From CAVQYV01 sp963718295 [NCBI: uncultured Methylomirabilota bacterium] (GTDB lineage: Bacteria > Methylomirabilota > Methylomirabilia > CAVQYV01), in the NCBI GenBank assembly GCA_963718295.1, contig CAVQYV010000003.1, positions 248,001 to 312,000 on the forward strand: 64,000 nucleotides of DNA. Direction: 5' to 3'. Positions 1-8,225 of this stretch are shown piece by piece. The notes below the pieces were generated by a model, which was given only the letters and a program-made list of their open reading frames with translations, was not told where the DNA came from and searched no databases. The position numbers and the translations under genes are program-made. Within the stretch, counting starts at the first letter, position 1. Each line of letters starts with the position of its first letter.

Positions 1-266
1 TCGATCTTGCCGTAGTGGTGATGGGCAGCTTCCGCCATGCGCTGAATGCTGTCCTGGGCGCGGACATCCAATTCGAGGGGCAGCGCCTTCCGCCCCAGGC
101 CTTCCACCTCCTTTTGGAACTCCATGAGGGAATCGAGCTTCCGACTGGTGATCACCAGGTCCGCTCCGGCCTGGGCTAAGGCGCGAGCGAAGCACTGGCC
201 CAGTCCCCGGCTGGCCCCGGTGACAATCGCGACTCTTCCGGTGAGGTCGAATAATGATGGGTTCAT
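1..266 (-). CDS. Short-chain dehydrogenase/reductase, N-terminal part (runs off window)
   Basis: Only the first 88 codons are inside the window; the gene continues past the left edge. The protein begins [20 protein letters not shown] and shows the SDR nucleotide-binding pattern TGxSRGLG near residues 16-23, followed by the alternating helix/strand pattern of a Rossmann fold. An NAD(P)-dependent oxidoreductase is therefore expected; the substrate cannot be told because the catalytic YxxxK lies outside. The ATG has an AAGGAGAGG ribosome site just upstream and lies 9 bases after the stop of the zinc dehydrogenase, so the two are probably one operon in catabolism of an alcohol or polyol (inference). 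Confidence 0.85.
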   Translation of the reverse strand, partial: MNPSLFDLTGRVAIVTGASRGLGQCFARALAQAGADLVITSRKLDSLMEFQKEVEGLGRKALPLELDVRAQDSIQRMAEAAHHHYGKI

Positions 267-275
267 GTCCTCTCC

Positions 276-1307
276 TTACGGTTGCAGGATCACTTTCATC
301 AAGTTCGGTTCTTGGCGGTACAAGCGGTCAAACCACCCGACGCCCTCGGTAAGAGGGACCCTGGCACTGATGAACGGCTCCACCTGAATGGCCCCCCGGG
401 CCAAGAGATCGATGCAAGCCGGATACTCGCCCGAGGACGCACAAGAGCCCAACACTCTGATCTCCCGTGCCACTACCGATTGAAGGGCCAGCTCCACCTT
501 GGGAGAAAAGTTGCCCACCAGGATGAGCGCCCCTCCCTTGCGAACGCTGGCAAGGGCGGTACTCAGCGGGTCGGTGGCTCCCACCACTTCCAGGCCGATG
601 TCGGCGCCCCGGCCGCCCGTCCGTTCGCGAATATAGGATGGCACATCGCAGCTCTTGGGATTCAGCCCTTCCTCCGCACCCAGTTGCAAGGCCAGCTTCA
701 GCTTTGCATCGTCGATATCCACGGCAAAAACCCGCATGCACCCCGCCAGGCGCAAGGACTGAATGACCAGGAGTCCAATCATCCCGCTGCCGACGACGAC
801 AGCTGTGCTGTCCAGTACAATCGGCGTCAGGCCTACGGCGTGGACAGCTATGGATAGAGATTCGATCAGGGCGGCGTGGTCGAAAGAAAGGGCATCTGGG
901 AGCTTATAGACGATATGTTGCGGTACGGCCACGTATTCGGCAAAGGCCCCGTGGCGGCGATATTCTTCGATGGAGACGCCGAGCACCGTACGGTTGTCGC
1001 ATAGATTGGGCCGGCCTTGCCGGCAAAAAAAGCAGTGGCCGCAATAGATCGTGGAATCGAAGGTCACCCGATCGCCCTCCCGAAGGTGCTTGACCTCCGA
1101 GCCGACTTCGGCCACCACTCCCGCTGCCTCATGCCCCATCACCAAAGGAGGGATGCGGCGTCCCGTGCTTCCATCGATTCCATGGACGTCGCTTCCGCAG
1201 ATGCCGCAGGCCTTCACCCGAACCAGGACTTCGTCCGCCTGGATTGTAGGCTTGGGCATATCCACTACCTCCAACTCCATATACTTCCTGAGCAACAATG
1301 CTTTCAT
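276..1307 (-). CDS. Zinc-dependent medium-chain alcohol/polyol dehydrogenase
   Basis: A 343-residue medium-chain dehydrogenase. Catalytic-zinc residues are visible as Cys37 in CGICGSD and His59-Glu60 in GHE. The structural zinc lobe is complete, with Cys89, Cys92, Cys95 and Cys103 in the CGHCFFC...NLC pattern. A Rossmann motif VVGSGMIG lies in the middle, followed by FAVDIDDAKLKLA. The family oxidises secondary alcohols, sorbitol-like polyols or threonine with NAD(P); the exact substrate is not readable. The frame is open 23 codons further upstream, but the ATG at 1307 has AGGAGGGA about 8 bases before it and gives the normal family N-terminus. It is followed by an SDR gene in the same direction and is divergent from modA. 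Confidence 0.9.
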   Translation of the reverse strand: MKALLLRKYMELEVVDMPKPTIQADEVLVRVKACGICGSDVHGIDGSTGRRIPPLVMGHEAAGVVAEVGSEVKHLREGDRVTFDSTIYCGHCFFCRQGRPNLCDNRTVLGVSIEEYRRHGAFAEYVAVPQHIVYKLPDALSFDHAALIESLSIAVHAVGLTPIVLDSTAVVVGSGMIGLLVIQSLRLAGCMRVFAVDIDDAKLKLALQLGAEEGLNPKSCDVPSYIRERTGGRGADIGLEVVGATDPLSTALASVRKGGALILVGNFSPKVELALQSVVAREIRVLGSCASSGEYPACIDLLARGAIQVEPFISARVPLTEGVGWFDRLYRQEPNLMKVILQP

Positions 1308-1559
1308 GCGACCATCCCTCCTGATCTTTTTCCTTCGTAAGATGACGGAAAAATCTGATTTCACCTGCACGCACATCCGACGCTACTACCATCCTATGCT
1401 ACTATGCTATGCTATGGGCACTGTGGGCAATTCATTTCTCTCGGTTCGCGGTTGCCATCATTGCTTTCTTGTTTGCTCTCTCTTTCGCACAGAGAAAAGG
1501 ATTCCCCATCTCGCCTGGCTATCATATAGCGAGGTTCTGCCAAAAACGCAAGGGGGAGA

Positions 1560-1597
1560 CGTGGGGTCAGGTCTGGTTTAACCCAGTCAAGCCCCAC
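1560..1597. promoter_or_regulatory. Imperfect inverted repeat upstream of modA
   Basis: The arms GTGGGG and CCCCAC enclose an inner CTGG/CCAG pair, forming an interrupted dyad about 20 bases before the modA promoter. It could be an operator or a transcribed hairpin. It does not match a regulator site I can name. The rest of the 1308-1765 intergenic region shows only short CTATG-type repeats near 1395-1415. Confidence 0.35.
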
Positions 1598-1615
1598 AGG
1601 AACATCAAAACCCTC

Positions 1616-1644
1616 TTGTCCTCGGGGCTTCTGATGAGTATAAT
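1616..1644 (+). promoter_or_regulatory. Sigma70-type promoter for modABC
   Basis: TTGTCC, a 17-base spacer and a perfect TATAAT lie about 120 bases before the modA start codon, in the modA direction. Position and spacing fit a housekeeping promoter for the molybdate uptake operon. Confidence 0.6.
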
Positions 1645-1765
1645 GCTCAGCCAATGGGGAATCCCATCTCGCCAATGGAGGCTTAAGGACTATGGTAAAA
1701 CATTGAAGAGACACAGAGCAATGAACAGAACAACACCCCACGACTCAAATTGGAGGAGATTTATT

Positions 1766-2572
1766 GTGAAGAGCAGTTCATTCAGAAAAGACCGTTGGCG
1801 GATCGGTACAGCTCTGATGGTGGTCAGCCTTTTGCTAACGGCTGTCCAGGTTAATGGACGGGATGCCACTGCGCCGGACGTGACGGTGTATGCCGCCGCA
1901 AGCCTCCAGAACGCGCTCACGGAAATTGGCAGGAAGTACGAGGAAGCAAACCCCAAAACCAAGGTGCTCTTCAGTTTCGATTCCTCCGGAGCATTGGCCA
2001 GGAAAATCGAAGCGGGCGCGCCCGCCGACGTTTACATCTCGGCCTCGGAGAAGTGGATGCAGTACCTGGTGAAGCAACAAAAGGTTCCCTCCGGCCAGAA
2101 CAAGGTCCTGCTTCGGAATCGGCTGATCTGCGTGGTCCCATTTGATTCCGAACTGAAACTGAAGGGGCCAGAAGATCTCGCCAACGTGAGCCGGATTGCG
2201 ATTGGCGATCCCGCGCAAGCACCGGCTGGCGAATACGCGATGGAAGCGCTTAAGAAGCTCGGGCTCTGGGAGAAACTGGACCACGGAAAGCGGATGGTTT
2301 TCGGATCCAACGTGCGCATTGCCCTCTCCTGGGTCGAATCGAAAGAGGTACAGGCCGGGATTGTATACCAGAGCGATGCCAAGGCATCGACCAAGGTGAA
2401 GCAGGCATTCGTCTTTCCATCGGAGAGCCATTCCCCCATCACCTATGTTATGGGGCCGGTGGAAAGATCCGCAGCGGCGCGCGGCTTCATGCACTTCCTG
2501 GAATCGGATGTGGCGTCCGACATTTTCAGTCAGCAGGGATTCATTCCCGCAGCCAAGGCAAAGACAGAATAG
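1766..2572 (+). CDS. modA: Molybdate/tungstate ABC transporter substrate-binding protein ModA
   Basis: A 268-residue periplasmic binding protein for molybdate or tungstate. After a basic N-terminus and a hydrophobic stretch (residues 12-28) the mature part opens with VTVYAAASLQNALTEIG, the classic ModA start, followed by SFDSSGALARKIEAGAPADV and the ISASEKWM segment that line the oxyanion site. I chose the GTG at 1766 because GGAGGAG stands 7 bases upstream; the frame is open further 5' but without a better ribosome site. The stop codon abuts the modB ATG. It heads the transport operon that supplies the Mo/W enzymes downstream. Specificity for Mo versus W cannot be decided by eye. Confidence 0.93.
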   Translation: MKSSSFRKDRWRIGTALMVVSLLLTAVQVNGRDATAPDVTVYAAASLQNALTEIGRKYEEANPKTKVLFSFDSSGALARKIEAGAPADVYISASEKWMQYLVKQQKVPSGQNKVLLRNRLICVVPFDSELKLKGPEDLANVSRIAIGDPAQAPAGEYAMEALKKLGLWEKLDHGKRMVFGSNVRIALSWVESKEVQAGIVYQSDAKASTKVKQAFVFPSESHSPITYVMGPVERSAAARGFMHFLESDVASDIFSQQGFIPAAKAKTE

Positions 2573-3278
2573 ATGATTGTCTCCGCGGTGTTACTCTCGC
2601 TTCTCATGGGTCTTGCGGCTGTGGCCCTATGCTTGGCGCCGGGCATCGCAGCAGCCTGGCTCCTGGCCCGGGGGCGATTCCGCGGTAAACTTATCCTGGA
2701 GACCATCATCATGTTGCCTCTCGTGATCCCGCCGGTGGTCACCGGCTATCTCCTGCTGACCCTCTTGGGCAACAACAGCTGGCTGGGTCAGCACCTGCTT
2801 GCGCCACTGGGGATCCACGTGGTGTTTACGCGTCTCGGCATGGCCCTGGCGGCTGCCGTGATGGGATTCCCCCTATTTGTCAAGACTACGAGGGCCGCCT
2901 TCGAAAGCGTTTCCCCGGAGTTGGAGTGGGCCGCGCGCACGCTGGGATACTCGGCCGTCCGCACTTTTTTCCAGGTCACCCTGCCCCTCTCCTGGCGCGG
3001 CATGGTGGCTGCTGGTACTCGCATTCGCCCGCTCACTCGGGGAATTCGGAGCCACCACCATGGTGTCGCCAGGGATGGACGGGTATCGCACCATTTCTCT
3101 CGAGATCTTTCGCAGTGTTCAGATCCCCGGCCAGGAATCACAGGTGGTCATGCTCGCAGGCATCTCGATTGCCCTGAGCCTGGGTGCCCTTGCGTTTAGC
3201 GAACCGTTAGCACGAATGTACAGTCCGCAGGGACAACCTCGCCTCGCCCCCATACGGCCAGCCTTCCGAAGAGGACAC
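2573..3278 (+). pseudogene. modB: Molybdate ABC transporter permease ModB, frameshifted
   Basis: The first 148 or so codons encode a ModB permease with several membrane segments. Near 3014-3017 the frame is lost, and the conserved VLAFARSLGEFGATT motif (the ABC-facing EAA-like loop) continues in another frame. Alignment by eye to the family pattern fits loss of two bases (a GGTGTA contracted to GGTA). Restored length is about 236 residues, close to the family's 225-230. No stop occurs in the restored frame before the modC ATG, so after correction the permease would read straight into ModC; this may be a genuine ModB-ModC fusion or a second lesion. It may be a true inactivation or a sequence error. 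Confidence 0.8.
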
Positions 3279-4447
3279 ATGATCCAGTTCGATTTCAGTG
3301 TGAGGCGCAACTCCTTCCACATGCAAGTGAAGGTCGAGACCGATGCCCGGGTGACGGGGTTGTTTGGGCGCTCGGGGAGCGGCAAGACCACCGTGCTGGA
3401 GGCGGTCGCCGGCATCCTCCGCCCAGAACGGGGATCCGTGCGCCTGGCTGGGCGGGTCGATTACGATGGCGCGCTCCGGATCGATTTGCCGCCGGAGCAA
3501 CGCCCGGTCGCCATGGTATTCCAGGAAAATCGCCTGTTCCCGCATCTCGACGTGAAGGAAAACCTCCTCTTTGGCCAGCGGCGCCTGCCGCCGGCCCGGC
3601 GGCACATTGGCTTTGACGAGGTGGCCGATCTGCTCGATCTCGGACCGCTGCTCGAACGGCGCATCGACCAGATTTAGGTGGAGAGGCGCGCCGGATCGCA
3701 CTGGGCCGAGCCCTTCTGATGTCACCCGAATTCCTGCTCTTGGACGAGCCGCTGACCGGTCTTCATCATGCCCTGCGCGACCGGATACTCGCTTATCTCC
3801 TCAGGCTGAAGCGCCAGTTCAACCTCAGCATGCTATATGTCAGCCATTCCCTGCCCGATGTCTTGATTCTGGCTGATTACGTGGTGGTCGGCGATACCGA
3901 GACGAAAGGCAATGGCCTGCGTTTCAGCCGCTTTGAACGGGCGGGTGCCCCGCGAGAGATTTTGCCGGACTTGGTTCGTGGCACGTCCGGATCGGCCCTG
4001 GAAACAGTCCTACATGGTAAGATCAACCGGATCGTCCCGGAAGAAGGGGTCGCTCTGTGCGAGACGGGGCGCATGAGCATCTGGGTTCCCATCAATCACG
4101 GGCACGGCGTTCATATTCGGCCGGGCAGCGAGGTCTTTGTGACCGTGGCCGCCCAGGATCTGCTCCTGGCGTATGGCGACCAGGGCATCGAGACGTCGGC
4201 CCGCAATCGGTGGCGAGGGTACATCACCAACCTGTTCGACCTGGGAGTGACCTGGGTGGTCGAAGTAGATGTCGGCGAACCCCTCCTGGTGGAAATCACA
4301 CCCACTGCCTTCCGGTCCTTCAACCTGGAGCTTTTCACCAAAGTGCATGTCCTCTCTAAGGTCCGGGACCTCCGGGTGTCCGCAGTGGGCTTCGAGCCAG
4401 GGTTTGCGGCGCCCGGCGGAACCTGGGAATCCAAAGGTACAACGTGA
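3279..4447 (+). pseudogene. modC: Molybdate ABC transporter ATP-binding protein ModC, frameshifted in the signature motif
   Basis: The N-terminal half has the Walker A GRSGSGKTT (residues 30-38) and Q-loop FQENRLF. At about 3676, inside the LSGG signature, the frame runs into TAG. Shifting one base restores GGEARRIALGRALL and then Walker B LLLDEPLTGL and the H-loop YVSHSLPDV. One base is therefore missing. The restored protein is about 389 residues with a C-terminal TOBE/MOP-like molybdate-binding domain (about residues 245-385) starting LHGKINRIV. Normally it energises ModB uptake of molybdate or tungstate. Since the lesion falls in the most conserved ABC motif, either the transporter is dead here or the read has a one-base error. 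Confidence 0.85.
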
Positions 4448-4528
4448 GTGAAACCGCGAGGCAAAACTCGTGGTCCCTCGCGATCGCTTAGGAGAACTTC
4501 TATGGCTGTTCTTGGCCCAACTTTGCCC

Positions 4529-4558
4529 TTGACAGCCTTGAACCGGGGGAAGTATAAG
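4529..4558 (+). promoter_or_regulatory. Promoter of the first Moco-like leader
   Basis: TTGACA, an 18-base spacer and TATAAG stand about 30 bases before the aptamer-like region. The same promoter, with the surrounding GCCT-GAAC spacer bases, is found before the second copy at 9029. Confidence 0.7.
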
Positions 4559-4582
4559 TGGCTTCAACGTTACGTACCATCG

Positions 4583-4692
4583 ACTCTGACCCGCCCCTCC
4601 TAAAGCTTAAGGAGCCATGGAGGCCGGACGATAGGGTGCAACGGGAAACGGTTGCGCCTCCCATGCCTGGAAAGGAGTTCGAGTTGCGGTTA
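4583..4692 (+). ncRNA. Moco/tungsten-cofactor riboswitch-like leader, copy 1
   Basis: The region shares long near-identical blocks with 9080-9190: CTCCTAAAGC, GCCATGGAGGCCGG, ATAGGGTGCAAC, GGAAACGGTTG and GGAAAGGAGTTCGAGTT. The 5' CTCC can pair with GGAG at the end, and GTGCAAC can form a hairpin closed by GTTGCGC around a GGAAAC loop. That loop and stem resemble the terminal hairpin of the Moco RNA family upstream of moaA as I recall it. A hairpin terminator follows directly and a molybdopterin-binding protein gene lies downstream. Naming it a Moco/Tuco riboswitch is inference; a covariance search against that family would decide. Confidence 0.7.
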
Positions 4693-4697
4693 CCCTT

Positions 4698-4740
4698 AGC
4701 CGGCGTGAGGCTCGCCTCCGCCGGCCTTCTTGTTTCTTCT
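4698..4740 (+). terminator. Intrinsic terminator at the end of leader copy 1
   Basis: CCGGCG, GAGG, a CTCG loop, CCTC and CGCCGG form a nearly continuous stem followed by a pyrimidine-rich, T-rich run. Its place directly after the aptamer-like element and before the gene indicates transcription attenuation. Confidence 0.8.
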
Positions 4741-4765
4741 TTGGGAGATGAAGGCATGTTAACCT

Positions 4766-4785
4766 CCCCGCCGTCAGAGGCGGGG
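4766..4785 (+). other. GC hairpin between leader and gene
   Basis: CCCCGCC and GGCGGGG pair around a short loop, 40 bases before the start codon at 4827. A related CCCCGCCC/GGGCGGGG hairpin is at 30538-30559. No T run follows, so its function is unclear. Confidence 0.4.
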
Positions 4786-4826
4786 CGCCCCGGCAGGGAT
4801 ATCTCAATCGAGCGGAGGCAACTCGG

Positions 4827-5849
4827 ATGAAGACAGTACGGGTGCAGGAAGCGGTAGGCATGGTCCTGGGACATGACGTCACGCGCATTGTCCCGGGGAA
4901 ATTCAAAGGGCGGGCCTTCAAGAAGGGGCATATCATCAGACCTGAAGACATCGAGGAGCTCTTGAAGATCGGAAAGGAAAACGTTTATGTCTTGGAATTG
5001 CAAGAGGGCTCCCTGCACGAAAACGAGGCGGCCCAGCGCATTGCCCGAGCTGCCGCCGGCCAGGGACTCGATTTGACCGAACCGGTGGAGGGCAAGATAA
5101 ACCTGGTGGCGAATCGCAATGGCCTGCTCAAGGTCAATGCTGACGCCCTTTATCAAATCAATAGCAAGGAAGGGATGGTTTTTGCAACCCTCCACACCAA
5201 CCAGGTGGTGCCTAATGGACGACCCGTGGGCGGCACACGCATTGTTCCCCTGGTCATCGAGGAGGCGAGAGTTCGTGAAGTGGAAGCAATATGCCAGGCC
5301 CATTTTCCACTCGTCGAAATCAGCGCCTTTCGGGCATTCAAAGTGGGCCTGGTGACCACCGGCAATGAAGTCTTCCACGGGAGAATCCAAGATGGATTTG
5401 GACCGGCGGTCAGAGCCAAGTTCTCCGAACTCGGGAGCTCTGTGGTGCGGCAAATATTTGTCCCCGACGATGCCTCCCTCACGGCAAGCGCTATCCGCGA
5501 ACTCCTGGAGCAGGGTGCGGATATGATCGCTGTCACGGGCGGCATGTCCGTGGATCCGGATGACCAGACCCCTGCCGGGATTCGGGCTGCGGGGGGCAAG
5601 GTCGTGACCTATGGATCGCCGGTCCTCCCGGGGGCCATGTTCATGCTGGCCTACATCGATGCTGTTCCGGTCGTGGGATTACCCGGGTGTGTGATGTACC
5701 ACAAGACCAGCATCTTCGATCTGATTGTTCCGCGCCTTCTGACCGGTGAAAGAGTGCGCCGCGAGGATATCGTGTCCCTGGGGCATGGCGGTTTTTGCAG
5801 CAACTGTTCGGATTGCCGTTATCCCGTCTGCCCCTTCGGTAAGGGCTAA
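4827..5849 (+). CDS. Molybdopterin-binding (MoeA/MogA-domain) protein with C-terminal cysteine motif
   Basis: A 340-residue protein. The C-terminal half is a MoaB/Mog-type molybdopterin-binding domain, with VGLVTTGNEVFHG near residue 172, VTGGMSVDPDD near 234 and VVGLPGCVMY near 280. The N-terminal half is the kind found in molybdopterin-binding partners of molybdenum hydroxylases, not a full MoeA. The last 20 residues contain four cysteines (FCSNCSDCRYPVC), a possible metal or Fe-S site. It should handle molybdopterin or its adenylylated form during cofactor insertion. It lies behind a Moco-like leader and is followed by xdhC and a MobA-like gene, forming a maturation operon. AGGCAACTCGG before the ATG gives a modest ribosome site. 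Confidence 0.85.
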   Translation: MKTVRVQEAVGMVLGHDVTRIVPGKFKGRAFKKGHIIRPEDIEELLKIGKENVYVLELQEGSLHENEAAQRIARAAAGQGLDLTEPVEGKINLVANRNGLLKVNADALYQINSKEGMVFATLHTNQVVPNGRPVGGTRIVPLVIEEARVREVEAICQAHFPLVEISAFRAFKVGLVTTGNEVFHGRIQDGFGPAVRAKFSELGSSVVRQIFVPDDASLTASAIRELLEQGADMIAVTGGMSVDPDDQTPAGIRAAGGKVVTYGSPVLPGAMFMLAYIDAVPVVGLPGCVMYHKTSIFDLIVPRLLTGERVRREDIVSLGHGGFCSNCSDCRYPVCPFGKG

Positions 5850-6029
5850 CGGTCTGGGTCTTCAAGGAAGAGCCCTTCCCCACCCCGGCCAGGAGGCCTC
5901 ATTACAGGAAGCTCTGTCCGTGGGAAGCGCCAGGGCCTCTCTTTGAAGGTGATCATCGAACTGGGGGAAGTCGTCGCCCAGCAGAGCAACGTGTGTCCGG
6001 CGGAAAAACTGGGCAGTGGGAGGCACAGC

Positions 6030-7079
6030 ATGAAGGCACTGATTGGAGATCTATGCAGCCTGCTCCGGGAAGGGGCAGATCTGGTTTTGGCCACCATCCT
6101 GAGCCAGGAAGGTTCCACGCCCCGAACCGCGGGAGCAAAGATGGTCATCCGCAAGGACGGGAAGATTCGAGGCACCATTGGCGGCGGCCAGTTGGAGGCG
6201 CGGGTCATCGCAACCGCCCCGGCGGTTTTTTCATCCCGGCAGGCCCAGATCCTCTCCTTTGACCTCACCGGAGAGGACGCCAACAGCAAGGATATGATCT
6301 GCGGCGGTCGCCTGGAAGTCTTGCTCGAACCGATCAACGCAGACATTCATACCCAGACACTCTTTGAGGCGCTTTACCAGGCCCTCGAAACCGGGGAGAA
6401 GTGCCTCCTCATCTCTCCCCTCGATCCGGAAGGAAAGGGGCTACTCGGGTCGGACCGGATTGTGGCAATGGCTGACGGAACAGTCCTCGGGGCGCAGAGT
6501 GTACCCCCTGACCTTTTAGACCTGATCCGGCAGGAGGCAAGAGGGGTCAGGTATTCCGTGCTCGTTCCCGCTGAGGGACATCGCTTCCTGGTGGAGCCTT
6601 CCCTCCCTCCAGGCGCCGTCTATATTCTGGGCGCTGGACACGTAGGGCAGCAAACCGCGTTTTTGGCTTCTTGGGTCGGTTTTCAAACCGTGGTCATGGA
6701 CGATCGTGAGGAATATGCCAACCGACAGCGATTCCCACGGGCCGATGAGATCCGGGTCCTGCGGTCCTTCGATGCGTGTTTTTCCGGGCTCGAGATCAAC
6801 CGGGACTCTTACCTGGTCATCGTAACCCGAGGACACCTCCATGACAGGCTTGTCCTCGGTCAGGCACTCACGACCGAGGCGGGTTATATCGGGATGATTG
6901 GAAGCAGGAGGAAACGGGATGCGGTTTATGAGGCGCTGGTCGCCGAGGGTTTCCGAAGGGAGGATATGGAACGGGTCTTCAGCCCGATCGGCTTGCCCAT
7001 CGGGGCGGAGACCCCGGAAGAGATCGCCGTCAGCATCGTCTCTGAGATGATAAAGGTCCGGTCGGGCAGATTCTCATGA
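6030..7079 (+). CDS. XdhC/CoxI family molybdenum-hydroxylase maturation factor
   Basis: A 349-residue protein of the XdhC family, which binds Moco and supports its sulfuration and insertion into xanthine-dehydrogenase-type enzymes. The N-terminal XdhC/CoxI domain includes ILSQEGSTPRTAGAKMVI and the GTIGGGQLE loop. The C-terminal Rossmann-like domain starts VYILGAGHVGQQTA near residue 200 and ends with IGMIGSRRKRD and the SPIGLPIGAETPEEIAVSI signature. I chose the ATG at 6030, which has GGGAGG six bases upstream. Its stop overlaps the next start (ATGA). The target is likely the hydroxylase at 9.6-13.5 kb (inference). Confidence 0.93.
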   Translation: MKALIGDLCSLLREGADLVLATILSQEGSTPRTAGAKMVIRKDGKIRGTIGGGQLEARVIATAPAVFSSRQAQILSFDLTGEDANSKDMICGGRLEVLLEPINADIHTQTLFEALYQALETGEKCLLISPLDPEGKGLLGSDRIVAMADGTVLGAQSVPPDLLDLIRQEARGVRYSVLVPAEGHRFLVEPSLPPGAVYILGAGHVGQQTAFLASWVGFQTVVMDDREEYANRQRFPRADEIRVLRSFDACFSGLEINRDSYLVIVTRGHLHDRLVLGQALTTEAGYIGMIGSRRKRDAVYEALVAEGFRREDMERVFSPIGLPIGAETPEEIAVSIVSEMIKVRSGRFS

Positions 7080-8221
7080 AGAAAAGCCGAATTGCCGCGA
7101 TTGTCCTCGCTGCGGGGTATTCCTCCCGCATGGGCTGCTTCAAACCTTTGCTGCCTATTGGTGGGACAACAGTCCTGGAAAGGGTGATCGCCCTGTTTCG
7201 GGATGAGGGCGTCCCTGACATCCGGGTCGTCCTGGGATACCGGGCGGAAGATTTGACGTCCCTCTTGAACGAGGCGGAGGTTCCCTTCGTCCTGAACGAG
7301 GAATTTGCAGCGGGCATGTTCTCTTCGATCCTCAAGGGATTTGAGAGCCTGCGGCAATCATCTGTGGATCTCTTCTTCCTCCTTCCGGTGGATATTCCCC
7401 TGGTACGGCCCTGGACCCTGAGGCGATTGCTTCGAGCCTTCTCGCCTGGAATCACAAAGGTCCTCTACCCTTCATTTCTGGGGAAACGGGGCCACCCTCC
7501 CCTGATGGCCATGGACGTTGCCGATCAGATCACGCGCATGGAGGGCGCTGGCTGCCTCAGGGGAGCCCTGCAGCGGTTTGAAGCGCAGGCGATCCAGGTG
7601 GAGGTGCCCGATGAGAACATCCTATCCGACATGGACACCCCCGCAGATTGCCGGAGATTACAGACACGCTGGGAGGATTACGATATTCCCTCGGCCGACG
7701 AATGTGAGAGCATTCTGACGAGGGTGCTCCCGGTGGAAGAGAGCGTTTGCAGGCATTCCCGGCAGGTGGCGCGGGTGTCGGCCCTGATGGGAACCGAACT
7801 GAATCGCGTCGGCTGCAGGCTGAACCTGGGGTTGATTACTGCCGGGGCCCTGCTCCATGACATCGCGAAGGGCCAACCGGGACATGATCGGGCCGCAGCG
7901 GAAATCCTGAGAGAAATGGGCTTTCGCCGGGCCGCAGACATCGCCGCTTCCCACGTGGATATAAATCTTAGAGACGGAGAAACCATCGACGAAGCACAGG
8001 TCGTCTACCTGGCCGATAAGATGACCCAGGAAGAGGCCTTTCTCGTTGATTTCACGCCGCGATTCCAGGGAAAACTTGAGCAGTTCGCCGGGACCCCCAC
8101 CGTCCAGCAGAAGATCCAACAACGACTGGAACATGCCCGAATGATTCGGGCTCGCATGGAGGAGTTAATGGGGCAAAGTTTGGAGGGCCTGGTGCAGGCC
8201 CTGGCGTCGGAAGGCGGCTGA
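7076..8221 (+). CDS. MobA/MocA-like NTP transferase fused to an HD domain
   Basis: A 381-residue two-domain protein. Residues 1-195 are a MobA-like nucleotidyltransferase with LAAGYSSRMG (12-21) and KPLLPIGG, an LPVDIPLV metal/nucleotide segment and the ending DMDTPADCRR. In related proteins this adds CMP or GMP to molybdopterin. From about residue 215 an HD-type domain follows, with HSRQVARVSALMG, LLHDIAKGQPGHD and ASHVDI, suggesting a phosphohydrolase. The fusion is known from sulfate-reducer-type genomes, where, as here, a histidine phosphatase gene often follows; the phosphohydrolase substrate is not known to me. It overlaps xdhC by four bases. Confidence 0.85.
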   Translation: MKKSRIAAIVLAAGYSSRMGCFKPLLPIGGTTVLERVIALFRDEGVPDIRVVLGYRAEDLTSLLNEAEVPFVLNEEFAAGMFSSILKGFESLRQSSVDLFFLLPVDIPLVRPWTLRRLLRAFSPGITKVLYPSFLGKRGHPPLMAMDVADQITRMEGAGCLRGALQRFEAQAIQVEVPDENILSDMDTPADCRRLQTRWEDYDIPSADECESILTRVLPVEESVCRHSRQVARVSALMGTELNRVGCRLNLGLITAGALLHDIAKGQPGHDRAAAEILREMGFRRAADIAASHVDINLRDGETIDEAQVVYLADKMTQEEAFLVDFTPRFQGKLEQFAGTPTVQQKIQQRLEHARMIRARMEELMGQSLEGLVQALASEGG

Positions 8222-8225
8222 CAAA

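Noticed and set aside
3014-3279. A natural ModB-ModC fusion protein
   Set aside because: The joined frame exists only after correcting an indel, and the modC ATG has a GAGGA site; not enough to call a fusion.
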